Assembly: GCA_021234155.1 (NCBI GenBank)
Contig: JAJEKV010000054.1
Span: 1,587,933-1,651,932, forward strand
DNA from: Isoetes taiwanensis
Lineage: Eukaryota > Streptophyta > Lycopodiopsida > Isoetales > Isoetaceae
Direction: 5' to 3'
DNA: 64,000 nucleotides
In this document: positions 23,180-35,349 of the stretch, in pieces
Layout: each line of letters opens with the position of its first letter
How positions within the stretch are numbered: position 1 is the first letter of the stretch
Notes under the pieces: generated by a model
Told to the model about the DNA's origin: nothing
Databases searched by the model: none
What the model saw: only the letters and a program-made list of their open reading frames with translations
Position numbers and translations under genes: made by a program

Positions 23180-24780
23180 AAGCCCTAATTTCTACATCTT
23201 CCTTGCACCTGCAAGGATTGGCCCTGCCCCTCCATCCAATGGTTTGGAGATGGGTCTACATGCCCCATGCATGATCATCCCATGACCTTTGTATGGCCTG
23301 CATGACATGTCAAGATTTGGATCCTTCTTTTTTGTTGCTGACAATGGGGATTTTTGGGAATTCATGGGCATACATGCATGGGGTGGGGATGGGAGCATGA
23401 GGAACCCCCCTCATCCTAATACCTTATAAATATTAGGTACTAGGTAATTTGAAGGAGGAGAGGCTTTATGCATTGCCAAAGGCCTTAGAAGCTCCCTTAA
23501 GCGAGATTAGCGCATGGCGTGCGAATCTGTACGCCAGCAGCCATGAGCCTTTAACCGTAAACCCTCCGGAGATCCTTCAAATTAACAAAAAGCGTAATGA
23601 CCGTGGGCTTAGGATTTCCACACCTAGCGTGGGTGAAGTTACCGTAATTGTCCATACAAAGCCCTTGTTAGGGCTTGCGAATCCCTTGTTTTTGAAAGTG
23701 CAGTTTAATCTCCTTTTTTAGGTTTTAACTCAAAAAGTAGTGCATTGAAGACTTTTAGCTCAAGAAATGAATACATTGAATAGAATAGATGCTTAAGGAG
23801 TGGATTAGAAGAAGAAACTAGTTTGAATATTAATGTTCATGAGGCCGGGAGATTCGATGAGAGCTTCTGCAAACTTCAAAGATTTTATCCGGCCAACTAG
23901 CGAGGTTGGCGGCCGGCAACGAGGTTGGCGGCCTTCCATAGCGAGGTTAAATGATTGAGCCGAAACTCTTAGGTTTTTGATTTGAAATTTTGAGAATGGA
24001 ATCGTGCCTCGATTCGACATCATTTCAGTTCGACAAATCAGAGCATCTCATCTTGATTACGGCAAAAGAATAGCCTTTTTAGCTCACGGCGTGGAAGTGC
24101 ACTCCATAGCTACCTTGTGTAATAAAGAACACGGCATGCTAGAGCCAGTAGCAAAACGGAGCACCGATTCACGTGCTATAGTTTGAAGAATATTGTGATT
24201 AAGCCTAGTTGTTGATAGATGGTTTTCTAAGTTGTGGTCATGGTCTCATCTTGTTTTGGATATTGCAGAATCTGGGATCAATGATCTAAAAACACCCGGT
24301 AAAATCTTGTCCGGTTGAATAAATGCACAGAATGTGGGGGCAGGAGTGGAGCGCCGAAGCTTTGGTCGAGTTCCAGAGATGGCGGCGTTCGTGGCAAAGT
24401 AGATGCAGCCTGCTGCGGAAGGTCGTTGCAGCTTGTGGTGGACTGGCAATAGACCTAAGTAGTCATTTTTGCCCACTGAGACCACTTGCAGCTTGCAGAG
24501 GCGCGGCTTGGGTTATGGTCTTGAGAGCATCAGTAAGTTATACCTATTTTCATGAATGGTTTTAGATAAGTCCCACACAGGTTTTATACATGCTTCAATC
24601 TGATTCTCTTAGATGATTCTGCCTTTGAGCTGGTTCTTACTCAGTTCTGTTGCAAGGAGAGATGCCTGACACACACTGCAGCAAAGTCTGAGAATCGAAT
24701 TGACTATCGAATAGCAAATGGATCATGAGCTCTGCCAATATATGAAAACATTACCAAATGGGCAAAACTAGTCAGTTATC
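23180..24780. other. No gene recognised; a TATA-like site and a small duplication
   Basis: CCTTATAAATATTAG near 23421 resembles a TATA box but no convincing coding region follows. Near 23900-23940 a phrase ending GAGGTTGGCGGCC is repeated side by side. Short frames on both strands at 24246-24565 overlap and show no motif. Confidence 0.35.
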
Positions 24781-24789
24781 TTCAGTGAG

Positions 24790-26440
24790 CGCCATGTAGG
24801 TTAAAGGGCCAGATTCAGGTTTGAGAATCCGTATATCTAGTGTGGGATGCAAACATCCCGTTGTATGGCAACGACCCTAGTGCATATGTACGCTAAATGT
24901 GATATTTGACTCTCGTCAGAAGTTTTGACGAGATTACTCTCATGATCTGGTGTGTGAATATATTAATATTTGATTATATTCTGGAAAATACGAGGTACAA
25001 TTTGGCTGCACAGTTATTTTTCTGCATGCAAGATGAAGGTTGTTTGCCAGATGCTCGAACTTATGTTTTCATACTTAAGGCATTTGCTGCCTGTGCAGTA
25101 AAAGAAGATAGTAGGCAAATTGGGGACAAGCTTGTAAAAGTACATTCTCTAGAAATGGGCATTGCTTTCTCACCAACTTTGAAGAGGGGCATAGGTGCTT
25201 GTTTTGTGATAAGTAAGATGGTGGATGTGTGCGATGTGAGAAAACATGGATCATTTTGTCTTGAGAAGATGCAACATCACGATTTAGTGTCATGGACTGC
25301 TATGCTATTTGGATATGTAGAAGGTGGGGAGACTGATTTGGCTCTCCAATTATTAGTCTGTATGCAAGATGAAGGTTTTACACCAGATGCTCAAGTTTAT
25401 GTCGTTGCACTTAAAGCATGTGCTGGTTGTGCAGTAAAAGAAATTGGCAAGCAATTTGAAGACAAACTTGTTAAAGTACAGTCTCTGGAGAAGGGCATTA
25501 CTCTTCACTCTCAGCTTCGCGGAAAGCAGTCTGGTCTCAGGCATGAGGCTGATACTGGATGTTTATGTCAAATGTGGGAGCATGGAGCATGCTCGCTGGG
25601 TCTTTGACAAGATGCGAGATCATGATTTAGTGTCATGGAGTGCTCTGATACTTGGCTATGTAGAGAGTGGGAATAGTGATTTGGCGCTTGAGTTATTTGT
25701 TCAGATGCAAGATGAAGGTCTTACACCAAATTATCGAACTTATGTTATTGCTCTCCAGGCATGTGCAAGTTGCGCAACAAAAGAAGGAGGACAGCAAATG
25801 GAGGGGAAACTTGTAAAAGTGAAGTCTCTGGAGAAGGGCATGTCTCTTCACTCTCAAGTTGCAAAAAGCAGGTATAAACATGACATATATGTGGAAACTA
25901 CAATGGTGGATATGTATGCCAAATGTGGAAGCATGGCCCAAGCTTGTCAGGCCTTTGAGAAGATGCCGCAACATGATTTAGTGTCCTGGAACGCTATCAT
26001 ATTTGGATATGTTGACAGTGGGGAGAATGTTTTGGCTCTACAATTATATTCCAGAATGCAAGATGATGGTTTCATGCCAGATGCCCGAACTTACGTTGCT
26101 GCATTGAAGGCGTGTGGCAGTCTAGTGGCCTAGAGCTGGAAAAAATTCTATCAATAAAATACAAACCTCATTTGGTTGTTAAGATCCAAAAGACTTTTTC
26201 AGGCAGATGACATCACATTTCTCCGCTTATTCTTAATGCTTGCAATCATGCTGGTCTTGTACTTAAAGAAGGCAAAGGGGTACTTTGGGCCATGTGCACC
26301 ATTATGATCGTTCCTAGTATAGAACATTATACTTGTATGGTTCATCTTCTTGCTCGGGCCAATAACTAGATAATGCAGTAAAGATGCTGAAAATATACCC
26401 CTTTGAACTGATTTGCCAGTTTGAACAACAATAGTGAGTG
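24790..26440 (+). pseudogene. PPR (PLS-type, editing-factor family) pseudogene
   Basis: Two long frames (24906-25607 and 25444-26133) carry at least four repeating blocks. In each, HDLVSWxAxxxGYV leads to LAL-x-L ... MQDxGxxPDARTYVxALKAC, and a linker with KLVKVxSLEKG and L-H-S-Q precedes a new VDMYAKCGSM-type motif. These are P, L and S PPR motifs with the linker style I associate with ferns. The frame changes near 25530-25555 through a small deletion. Upstream to about 24790, LVHMYAKC-type sequence is readable but broken by stops. After the stop at 26131-26133, other frames give DDITFL, HAGLV and a HYTCMVHLLARAN-like E motif up to about 26410. Intact relatives bind organellar transcripts and guide RNA editing. 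No DYW domain or targeting peptide was found. It is dead or, less likely, badly sequenced. Confidence 0.8.
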
Positions 26441-27740
26441 CTATGCGTTGATAAAGAAATATCTTTATCCAGTTTAAATCCACTGTATGGATGGCTAGAG
26501 TTTTTGAAAAGCAAGAAATCATCGGTTTGAGAACATAGAGGTTTCACGCAAATTTATAGTTGTGGACTTGCAGGTCACTAGTAAGCAAATTCAAAAGCAA
26601 AGCTAAAGAAAATGTGATAAAGAGATACAATATTTTTGATTGTTGCTGTTGCAAATGCACTGCAACATTTCAGAGGAAAAGCACCAGAGTCATTTTAGTT
26701 TTGTGATGATTCACAAAGTCCATTATCTCTCAAAGTATTGGTCGTCTACCAAGGTGCTATATGGTTCTGCATGCAACAATGATGCGATTTTTCGTGCTCA
26801 AAGTATGCAACCTTGCAAGTGTCAAACATAATTTAAAAAGTATATACTTTATGGGATCTACCATTATATAACCATAGCCCAGAGTTTACATTCTGTAATT
26901 CTGTCGAGGTGCTTACTCATTTGCTTGCAATAAAATATTTAGCACAATGATTCTTTTATTCAAGGTTTTCTTGCTTTGCAATCATGTTGCTAATTTTAGA
27001 AAGCTGGCAGAATTTTTTCATGCTTTACACTCCTGCTTTCAAATTAACATTAATGCTAGTAGCTGCCATACCCTGTCATACGATATCTATGTGCATATGG
27101 TATCTCAGTGGACGTAACGTAAAATTGAGAAAAGAAAATAAAATAAAAAATATTAAAGAGAGCGCCTCTTCACGTTGAAAAGAAGTATAGTATAAGATTC
27201 ATGAGCTTCTAGAATAGCAACAAATGAGTGCAAGTGACCAATGATGCAGCAGAACTGATTTCTCACCATGCTGCAGTTTACAGCTGATGGGTGCTCTGGC
27301 AAAAAATTTACCCAGCACTGCCATGAAATCTGTGCTTGGGATCATTACTTTTGCAGCCGGCGTTTTTTATTTTATGCATGTGAGCAGGGTTGTTTTGTAA
27401 TGGGTGAACTCTTATAATATCAATGACAATTGGATGGAGCCCATTCCTTTTGGCAAGATAAAGTACATTAAACTCTTCATCTTTTGACATGGGACATCTT
27501 TGCTCGGTGTGTTCTTCTTATGTTACTGTCATTTATCAAATTTAGTGGTCAATCTTCTTCTTACTCTTATCTTAAATCTATTCCATACATCAAGGCAAGA
27601 AATCTGAATAAACATTAGAAACCAAGTCAACATACTTGATGCATTAAATACAAGACAAATTTGATACATAAAATAAAGGCTGAGTAAATGGTTTCAAAGT
27701 ACAATGAAGCTACAAGGAGACATATTAGAAAAGAAAGGGA
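26440..27740. other. No gene recognised; 3' flank of the extensin-like gene
   Basis: AT-rich sequence with frames under 65 codons. The right end (about 27500-27740) should include the 3' UTR of the minus-strand gene at 27743-28287, but no clear polyadenylation signal stood out. Confidence 0.35.
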
Positions 27741-27742
27741 GG

Positions 27743-28287
27743 CTAGTAGGCAGGAGGAGGAGGAGCAGAGTAAGCAGGTGGGGGAGGGGAAGGAGGAGGA
27801 GGAGAAGGTGGAGGAGGGGAGTAAAGAGGCGGCGGAGGCGAAGAATAAACAGGCGGCGGAGGCGGCGGCGGAGAGTAAACAGGAGGAGGAGGAGAGAAGG
27901 TGGGGGGTGGAGGAGGGGAGGTTTCACCATAAACAGGAACCCAACCAGAAGTTGGAGTTGGAGGGCATAAGTTGGAGTTGGAGGGGCTTGAGAAATGGGA
28001 GGAATTTGATAGACTGGTGCAGCTGCTACCACTGGAGGGCTTTCATACACTGGAGCTTCTGCTACCACTGGTTTTGGAGGGCTCTCATACACAACTGGAG
28101 GGCTTTCATACACTGGTGCCTCTGCTACCATTGGAGGTGGCGGTGCTTCTTCTGCTACAACTGGAGTTGGAATTTCTCCTCCGTAGTAGCCTGATATTCT
28201 GCTTCGCCCCCCCTCTGCTCCACAGCTTAACATCAGCAAGCCACTCAGTATTGCTGCATACATTGGCGCCCTCATTCTGCCTTCCAT
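27743..28287 (-). pseudogene. Extensin-like proline-rich cell-wall protein gene with a one-base frameshift
   Basis: The first frame starts at 28287 (MEGRMRAPM; a second ATG is at 28275). It has a hydrophobic signal peptide (AAILSGLLMLSCGAEG) and then repeats of PVYESPP and PVVAEAPVY, about 107 codons in all. Near 27960-27965 the frame must shift by one base. The next frame carries on with PPTPTSGWVPVYGET and then a classic extensin tail of SPPPP, PPPVYSPPPP and PPPAYSAPPPPAY blocks, ending at TAG (27743-27745), about 181 residues in all. The shift lies where one copy of a duplicated TTGGAGTTGGAGGGG phrase (plus strand) has three G instead of four, so a single base is missing. Tyrosine-bearing SPPPP repeats fit a secreted, hydroxylated, cross-linked wall protein. 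Conservation of both halves suggests a very recent break or a sequencing error in a homopolymer. Confidence 0.8.
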
Positions 28288-28339
28288 CTCTCAACGAATT
28301 ACGTTCGCTCTGCAGCTTGCCACCCTTGCCCTTGCCCCT

Positions 28340-28347
28340 CTTTATAT
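28340..28347 (-). promoter_or_regulatory. TATA box of the extensin-like gene
   Basis: The minus strand reads ATATAAAG 53-60 bases upstream of the first ATG (28287), leaving room for a short 5' UTR of roughly 25 bases. Position and sequence fit a plant core promoter; no upstream regulatory elements were identified. Confidence 0.55.
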
Positions 28348-28389
28348 TGCTTTCATCCAACTGATTCATTAATGCATCTGAAGACATCA

Positions 28390-31250
28390 TACACTCCCCA
28401 CTTGTCTTTAGCTAACTAACTCCATTTTATTAGGTGACCTCTCAGCAGCCATTGGTTGTAACTGTTGGCGGATCACCATCATCGCGGACACGGTTTCCTC
28501 CCGTTGAGCAGACTAACGTAATATATTTATTCTTGGATTTTTTGCTTGCCATTCATTGACCAGTAAACGTGGCTGGTTGTCAATGTCTTAATGACTAATC
28601 AATGCTCAAAGTCACTCAAAGGTTTTCTCTAGATTCCAAAGTGATTGTGATCAAGCCTTATGGTGGTATCTCCATTTTTTTAAGGGCAACTTTTAGAGTT
28701 GCGATTCACCTTGAATGGCAATTTTGTCAAGATGCCATTTATTTGAAGGTTACATTTTTTTTCTTAGCCATTCATTAAAGCTGCATGCAAATCTTTGATA
28801 TAAAAGCAAAAACACTTCATCATACATATTTCACATATATAAAGCTTGAAGGCCTTCATATTAATATTCAAAGTAACTAGCCCAAAGTTTACAATAGCAC
28901 CATGCGGCGTTGCTTATGATCCATCCAATTAGCATAGATCATGTCATAGTCTGCGCATCGCCGTCAGAACTCACGATGAATGAGAACATCAACATTTCAA
29001 AAGTTTTCAAATTCAAAGATTCGATCATCATCCTTTATCAAGTTTTAGCCAGATCACGTCCACATTCTACAAAAGATATTTAGGAAGAACTAAATGCTTG
29101 CCATAACAAGCTTTCCTCGCGTGGTATCAAATAAATCACACACAATCTCAGGCATTATATAAAGTCTTCATGTTCTTACGGCTTTGTTGCACTTGTAATC
29201 TCACTATAAATAGAAGATAGCATCGCTTTGCACTTTTCAATATCAAGAAATGCACATTTCCCTTCCCCAAAATTATTGCATAAAGTGCTAGTCCACTTAT
29301 CATTTGATCTTCCATTTCCGCCCGAATCCTTAGGATATTCATTTGTGGAGAATAACATGCTTGCTAACAAATCTTCCTCTCGATCATTAAATCTTTGCTT
29401 CAAACAGGTATGACTTTTCCTCACAAATTCATGACCAACTTTGCTTTTGATCCAAATGAGATTCATCAAAGGAAAGCATGTAACTAGTAAGCAATAAAAT
29501 ACACCTTCTGAGCGACAATCTGAGCGGACATTGCCTCAAAAGAATTCATATACCTATGATGCAAACTCATCATCCTTATAAAGCAAGTGGCCTTGATGCT
29601 CTTGAGAATATGTAAAATTCGGTGGTATCTTGGCGCTTCAAATTCAATTAAGGGAAAGGCCGGTTGGGGATTTTTACTTCATCCCTCTTACGGAAATACA
29701 TGCATATCAATAATGAAATAGAGACAGCAGCGGAGAAAATTATAAAGCAGCAGAATATGTACCGAAAATTGTATTATTATTTTTTAAAAGCTGCCATTCA
29801 ATTGAAGGTGACATTTTGCAACCGTTGATTGAATGGCATTTTTACCTTTTGCAGATTTCATTTGCATAAAGTGATGCGTTCTTTGAAGGGCCGGGGCTCT
29901 GAATGCCGGTGCACTGTGCAGTTACCACTGGGCATGTCACGTGCATAGGGTTAAGAAATTATCCTCGCAAAGAAAATTTCCCTGAAAATATACCTCATAT
30001 TTTATATACTATGTATTTCTCTCATATATATCACGAATTCAAGCAGAAAATACCCCCCTCCCTTATATGGGTGGTTTAGCCCCAAAATCCCTCACACTCA
30101 TTAGCTTTTCTACGGTTTTCTTTGAATTACCCAAGACTGAATGGCATTGTAATTTCAAATTTAAGGCTTGTGATTGAAACGCCAGTTATGATAGTATTGA
30201 AGATGTGACACACAAAAATAAACTTCAATCTGATTTTTGATTCGAATAGAAGAAAGCAGGACATCAACTTCGGCTTGCATAAATATTTAGAATAGAACTA
30301 AATAAGCGTGTGCGTCTTTGCGTTTGTTTTACTCGATCTGTAACATTCATATGTATGCGACTTTTTGTCAATAGCATTTTTGATATTCATAAGAATGGAC
30401 ATTATTTGCTTTTATAGTGTTGTGTTATTAGAAATTGTCTAATATTGATTATCATCAAAATGTGCTTTGCGTTTGTAGTTTAGTAGAGAAAGCGATGCTT
30501 TATAAAAGAAGAAGAAGAAGAAGAATGTTGGGAGGCAATTAATTTACCCTCTAAACACAAAAAATTAGAAGAGCCGGATCAAAATTTGTAATAAAAATTT
30601 CACTCTACAAAAGTAGTTAAAATTATCAACAATGGGGTATAAATGCGCTTAAATTTTGTCACAGTTTCATTGACATACTTTAGTTCATGATGGAACTCTA
30701 ATGCATCTCCCCATGATGCTGAAAGGCCTAATGTTGTACTTTGTTGAATGATCCGTGATATCTTCCTTCTCCTCACGGATATAACACCTTAAGCGGGATG
30801 GTGAATGCCATTCACTTTCCTAGTAAAATAGTGCGTGGCATTGCCATACTAAATAACTTATGTTTACTCGATCATGGCGTTGGAGTTGTTCAAATCAATC
30901 TTAAAGGTATTTCAGAAAATAGTTGGAGTTGCTTGTGAATAAAGGCACCATTAAATGCACTATCAAATCAAAGAGATGCAAGCATAGCGGCCCCCTCGTG
31001 AGTAAAAATGTCATATCATCTCAAGAAGAACATAATATTTAAGACAAACATATACCAGATGTAGGTAACACCTTTCTACTTGGCCGACTCTTGAACCCAT
31101 GGAATGTTAGACCATGAAATGTTAGAACATAGAAATGGTAGGCCCAAGAAAGCGTAGAAAAGTGTATCAGCAGAACAGTTGGATAAAGCAAGCAGGGAAC
31201 GATATAGGGTATTTTAGAAATTGGGGGAAATTACTATTAAAGCGGAGGCA
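28390..31250. other. No gene recognised; dispersed TGCCATTCAA motif
   Basis: Frames are short and unnamed. A motif TGCCATTCAA or its complement TTGAATGGCA recurs at 28711-28720, 29792-29801 and 29829-29838, with partial copies near 28732, 30138 and 30810. The 29792-29838 pair forms a hairpin with 10 bp arms. This suggests remains of one or more small transposons, but no terminal repeats or target duplications were established. Confidence 0.35.
30506..30525. repeat. (AAG)n microsatellite
   Basis: About six uninterrupted AAG/GAA units. No sign that it lies in a gene. Confidence 0.85.
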
Positions 31251-31460
31251 GATTTTCCAATTCACATATGTCAATTCACATTATGTAATTTAATAAGAGT
31301 GAGGAATAGACACAATTCACATGCAAGCGGTGTAATTTGCCTTCGCCTTTGTGTTAAACCCTATTGTAATCTCTTGGTTTTATAAATGAAAGAGCATTGC
31401 ATTCTTTGATCATTCTTGTCCATTTTGTAGTTCTTATCTTGCTTCACTTATTCTTGTGCC
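31250..31460 (+). other. LTR- or promoter-like segment
   Basis: TTTTATAAATGAAAGAGCATT near 31379 (TATA-like TATAAAT) is followed by a T-rich leader-like stretch ending TTCTTGTGCCA. This resembles the U3/R/U5 end of a plant LTR, and a frame of 78 codons follows (31456-31692). I found neither a partner LTR nor a clear primer-binding site, so this is only a resemblance. Confidence 0.22.
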
Positions 31461-31699
31461 AAGTTCAAGTTGGATAGACCAAAGACTCCAACGTGTTGAA
31501 AGGAGAATAATTGTGTTTGATGAAAGTCGGTTCGGGAATATGAGGATGCATAGAAGTAGCAAGGCTAGGCCACAGACCAATAAGCTTTGCACACTAGAAG
31601 CGAGTAATATGACCCACATATCACAACATACGATCACATACCACAGAAGCCAACAAATCTTACAAACTTCAAATCTGGGACCAAGACCATAATGGGAGG

Positions 31700-34600
31700 A
31701 AAATTTGTGGAGGCGAGCGGATCAGGACCATATTCAGGCATACCCTGCATAGCTTTAAAAAATATCAGTAATTTCAATTAAACAAATCTTTATATGCTTC
31801 TGAGTTATTCCTCGGTGCCAAAATTAAGTTCCCTTATTTCAAATGCAAATCTTCATAAAGAAGGAATAAAAAAACAATATATCTGCAAATTGCGCACTCT
31901 AACACATTGGACTTTGTCTTACGACAAAAACAGACAAAGAAAATAATGGAAGCCACAAATGCCACAAAAATAAAGATATATGGGGAAACAATGATCAGGC
32001 CTTACCATTTGGAGTGCCCAGAGTGCCCTAAGAAACCTAAGAACATCGGCAAATTGCTTTGGAATTGTTATGGAGGATCTAAAAAACCATTAGCCTCAAG
32101 AACATCATTTAGAAACAAAGTCCTATTTAATTAAAGGTGGGACAAATCTTGAATTTTGGGACTCAATTTGAAAATGGGACTCACACACCATAAAGAATTT
32201 CTGAATTGATTGTAGATAGAATTACACATGACCGCATAGAATTGGGTTACTTGTTTTCCTCCTTGATTTTACAAGCACTAGTTGAAAGTTTTGAGCTTCT
32301 CATGTATACACCCCTCATGTACAATGATAGCATGGAGGTTGCTCATGGCCTTGTCCATCTCCTTTCTTGGGATCTTGTGTGTTGTCTTTTGCAATGTGAG
32401 AACTTGGATGGGCCTTACCACACTCCACCAATTCCCTCCTTTGATTGACATATGGCCTCCACTTCTTCTCCCAGTCCAGGTGTATTGCTCCTTCAGATTT
32501 GCCCTTCTTGTGCACTCCCAAGTGGTAATACTGAATTTGGAATCGGGTGCCAACTCCTCCCGCCAGGCGCCCAAGTGGTGGTCACGCCCGAGTCTGCTGG
32601 CACTCTGGGCCCAGGTGCAAGCATCGCCGGACCTTACTGGCACAAGTATCCTTCCTTGATGTCTCAAAGGTCCTCAGGAAGATCAAACCACTTGACGGGC
32701 CGCCCACAAACACTTGGGACCGTGAGCATTCTTAGGCGTGCTTGCACCTTAGAACCTCCACAAACAAGCAGGCAATCTCTTAGCTCCCTCCCACATGGGC
32801 ATTTGGTTCATGTCACAACTTTCTCCGACCACTTGATTAGAGTCCATTTAGTTTTCTTGAAATTAGGTGTGCTTTCCATTTCGAACATCATCCAGGTGGT
32901 ATAATCATGGTGCTACTTCTGCAGTTGGCTAGAGTCTTTGGTATCTTGAAGGGAGTAGTGGTTTTAACACCCTTTAAAGATAGGAACTTTACAGCCGGCA
33001 CCCACACAACAATACCTTATGCAGGCATCCACAACATCACCTGGTCTCCACTTATATTGCATGATTGGTATTCCATCTAACCCAAAACTTGAATTAGTGA
33101 CTTGTGTGTCTGTCAAGCTGGTCTTGCCATCTAGCAAGTATCCTTCTACAAATGATTTCCATCCGCAACTCAGCATCCATCAAAGCCATTGGGTTGGGGT
33201 CCAATGCAGCTCTCAAACACATCCATTAGTTCGGGGGAGGTGGTCACGTTTTTCTCTCTTGAGCTTGGTGGAAAGTTCCAAAGAATCATCTATATGTCAT
33301 ACGTGGCACCCAACATCGCGGTCGCTGCAACTTTGAATACTCCCCTTTCTTTATCAGTATGACATTGCCCCAAACATCCATCTATTCTTGTTTTCTTTCC
33401 ATGAGTTCTTAAGCTGAACACATAGCTCCTCGGGCAGTGATTTCTCCGTGAAATCATCCAGTCTCTTGGTTCACTAGACACACCACGGATGTGACTTTTT
33501 GCTCCCCTTTGGTAACAAAGCGGTTGATCATCCATCAAAGCCTCAAAAATGGGTCTTTGAAGGAATACCTCCTCCCTTCTATCAGTCCTTTCTCTAGTGT
33601 TCTCAAGCACTTGAAAATAAATCACATGGAAGTTTGGATCATCTCCACTAGATCAAGCACAAAATGACCATATTTCAGTTCCAGCGACCATGTATTTAAT
33701 ACCCGCCCGGACTTACTTTCCTTCGGCGTTTTTGACAACGCTTGGGTGAATCTAGCTTTGGCAAAGAAAGTCTTGTGTTAGTCCATCTTATCATGAATTA
33801 TACTACAAAAATTTGTCCGTTGCATCTCGAAAATGTTCTCCGCCAATACAATGTCTACATGATATTTGGTCATGGTGATCTTTTAAATTGCTCCTAATTG
33901 CCATTCTTTCTTTCTCTATTACGGTTGATGCAAGGTGTATCCTTAGTTTAGATACAGAGTGTTGCACTTTGAGAATATGGCATGTGTTGTAGGACACTCG
34001 CGTCCAGAAGTGAGTGCTCCATAACTGCTGAAATGTGATTGAGAAAGAGCCCTCCGGTGGTTTCTAGGATGGAGTTGACCTGTAAAAGCCTCCACCGGAT
34101 ATAGTGTTGGCAACCTCTTTTGCACCACTACTTTGCCGTGCTCGTTCACCTGACTTATGGGGCATAGATTGAGACATGTATCTCTACAAACTCTCGAAGA
34201 CTGCAATGGCCTTTAGAGTGTTGCTCCTAGGTTTCTAAGTAGTCCATTACCATGTTGGAACAAAAGTGTGCCCTTTTCTAACCTGCTCGATGCTCAGCGA
34301 AATAAGACTTGCCTGCGCCCAGAATCCATCTCAATGCTCTCATACATACCTTCCCATTCCCTCAATTGATAGCAGCCGTCACAATGTTTTTCATCCTTGG
34401 CTAGTTCCTACACAAGGAGTAAATGAAATTAATCCTATCTTTTTGAAGCTGTCAATGGGATGTCTGCCTGAGGTCATCATTGCTTATTTTGCTAAATCTA
34501 GGTTGCAACACTCTGTCCCTAATTACTCGAGGTTTCACAGTTTGGTGCCATACTCCATCCTTTCTAAATATTTGTCACTTCTAGGCCTCTTGGGCTGCAT

Positions 34601-35050
34601 CTTTTATGAAAGACGTAAGCGTCTCTTCCTTGTGATCAAAGGATGCTCATCGACCACCAAATCTTCACTGGCCTTGGGTGGGCCTTGGGGTGTGTAATAA
34701 CCGATGGGCATTCTAGGTATACCATTCTTGTGTGTAATAAATCTAATTGGCCATCTCAACTGGGCTTGGGACTCCAGTGACCACAGAAACTTTAATCACG
34801 ATCACTAGAGCTTCCACAGGACGCAGTAGTATCAACGATGAAGCTACAGTACCATCCAGATGTTCATCTCGACCTCTCATCAATTTCACTATCAAATGGA
34901 TCAAGCTGCGATTTATTATGCCCCTCTTGCAAATCTGATACGGTTTGCGAGGTGCGGCAAAAACAACATCTTCCTCCATTGGAGCCTAGGGCAATGGCCT
35001 CCTTTGGAATTCCACCCCGGCTCCATTTTATCATCTCACATACAGATAGA
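31700..35050. other. Unassigned region with several mid-length frames
   Basis: Longer frames lie on both strands: 32452-32904 plus (150 codons), 32278-32667 minus (129), 33290-33625 minus (111) and 34266-34697 plus (143). The minus-strand frame at 33290-33625 is the most protein-like (charged, mixed composition, KERGVFKVAATAMLG near its end) and other minus-strand pieces continue to its left. No domain was recognised. It could be a decayed retroelement, but there is no RT, integrase or protease motif to support that. Confidence 0.25.
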
Positions 35051-35059
35051 AAAAGCTCA

Positions 35060-35345
35060 CAGAAACCATATAGCCCCAAACACCACAAATATGACCATAT
35101 GAACCATATGAGCTATACAAACCACACTCCTTACAAACCATACATATAAAACCATACAAACCACACCTCATATACAAGGCCATACCTTTTAAACCCTTGC
35201 AACATATTAACTAAAATCCTTATAACCATATTAAAAGCTGGCCGCTCATTCTAAACCATATATATGAACATAACCATTGAAACCATATTAAATACAACGT
35301 TAAAACCATATTAAATACATTTGAAGCCTTATTAAATACATAAGC
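35060..35345. repeat. AACCATA-rich degenerate simple repeat
   Basis: AAACCATA, AACCATATTAAATAC and close variants recur more than ten times with irregular spacing. The right half favours CCATATTAAATAC, the left half CATACAAACCACAC. It looks like an old, diverged short tandem repeat. Confidence 0.7.
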
Positions 35346-35349
35346 ATAT

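Noticed and set aside
23421-23435. TATA-like site as a promoter
   Set aside because: No coding region or transcript feature follows in either direction.
25075-25974. Minus-strand frames opposite the PPR pseudogene
   Set aside because: They are shadows of the plus-strand repeats and carry no motif of their own.
27688-28194. Plus-strand frames rich in R/E/G and in L/H opposite the extensin-like gene
   Set aside because: They are antisense translations of the proline-rich repeats; the minus strand has the signal peptide, repeats, stop and TATA box.
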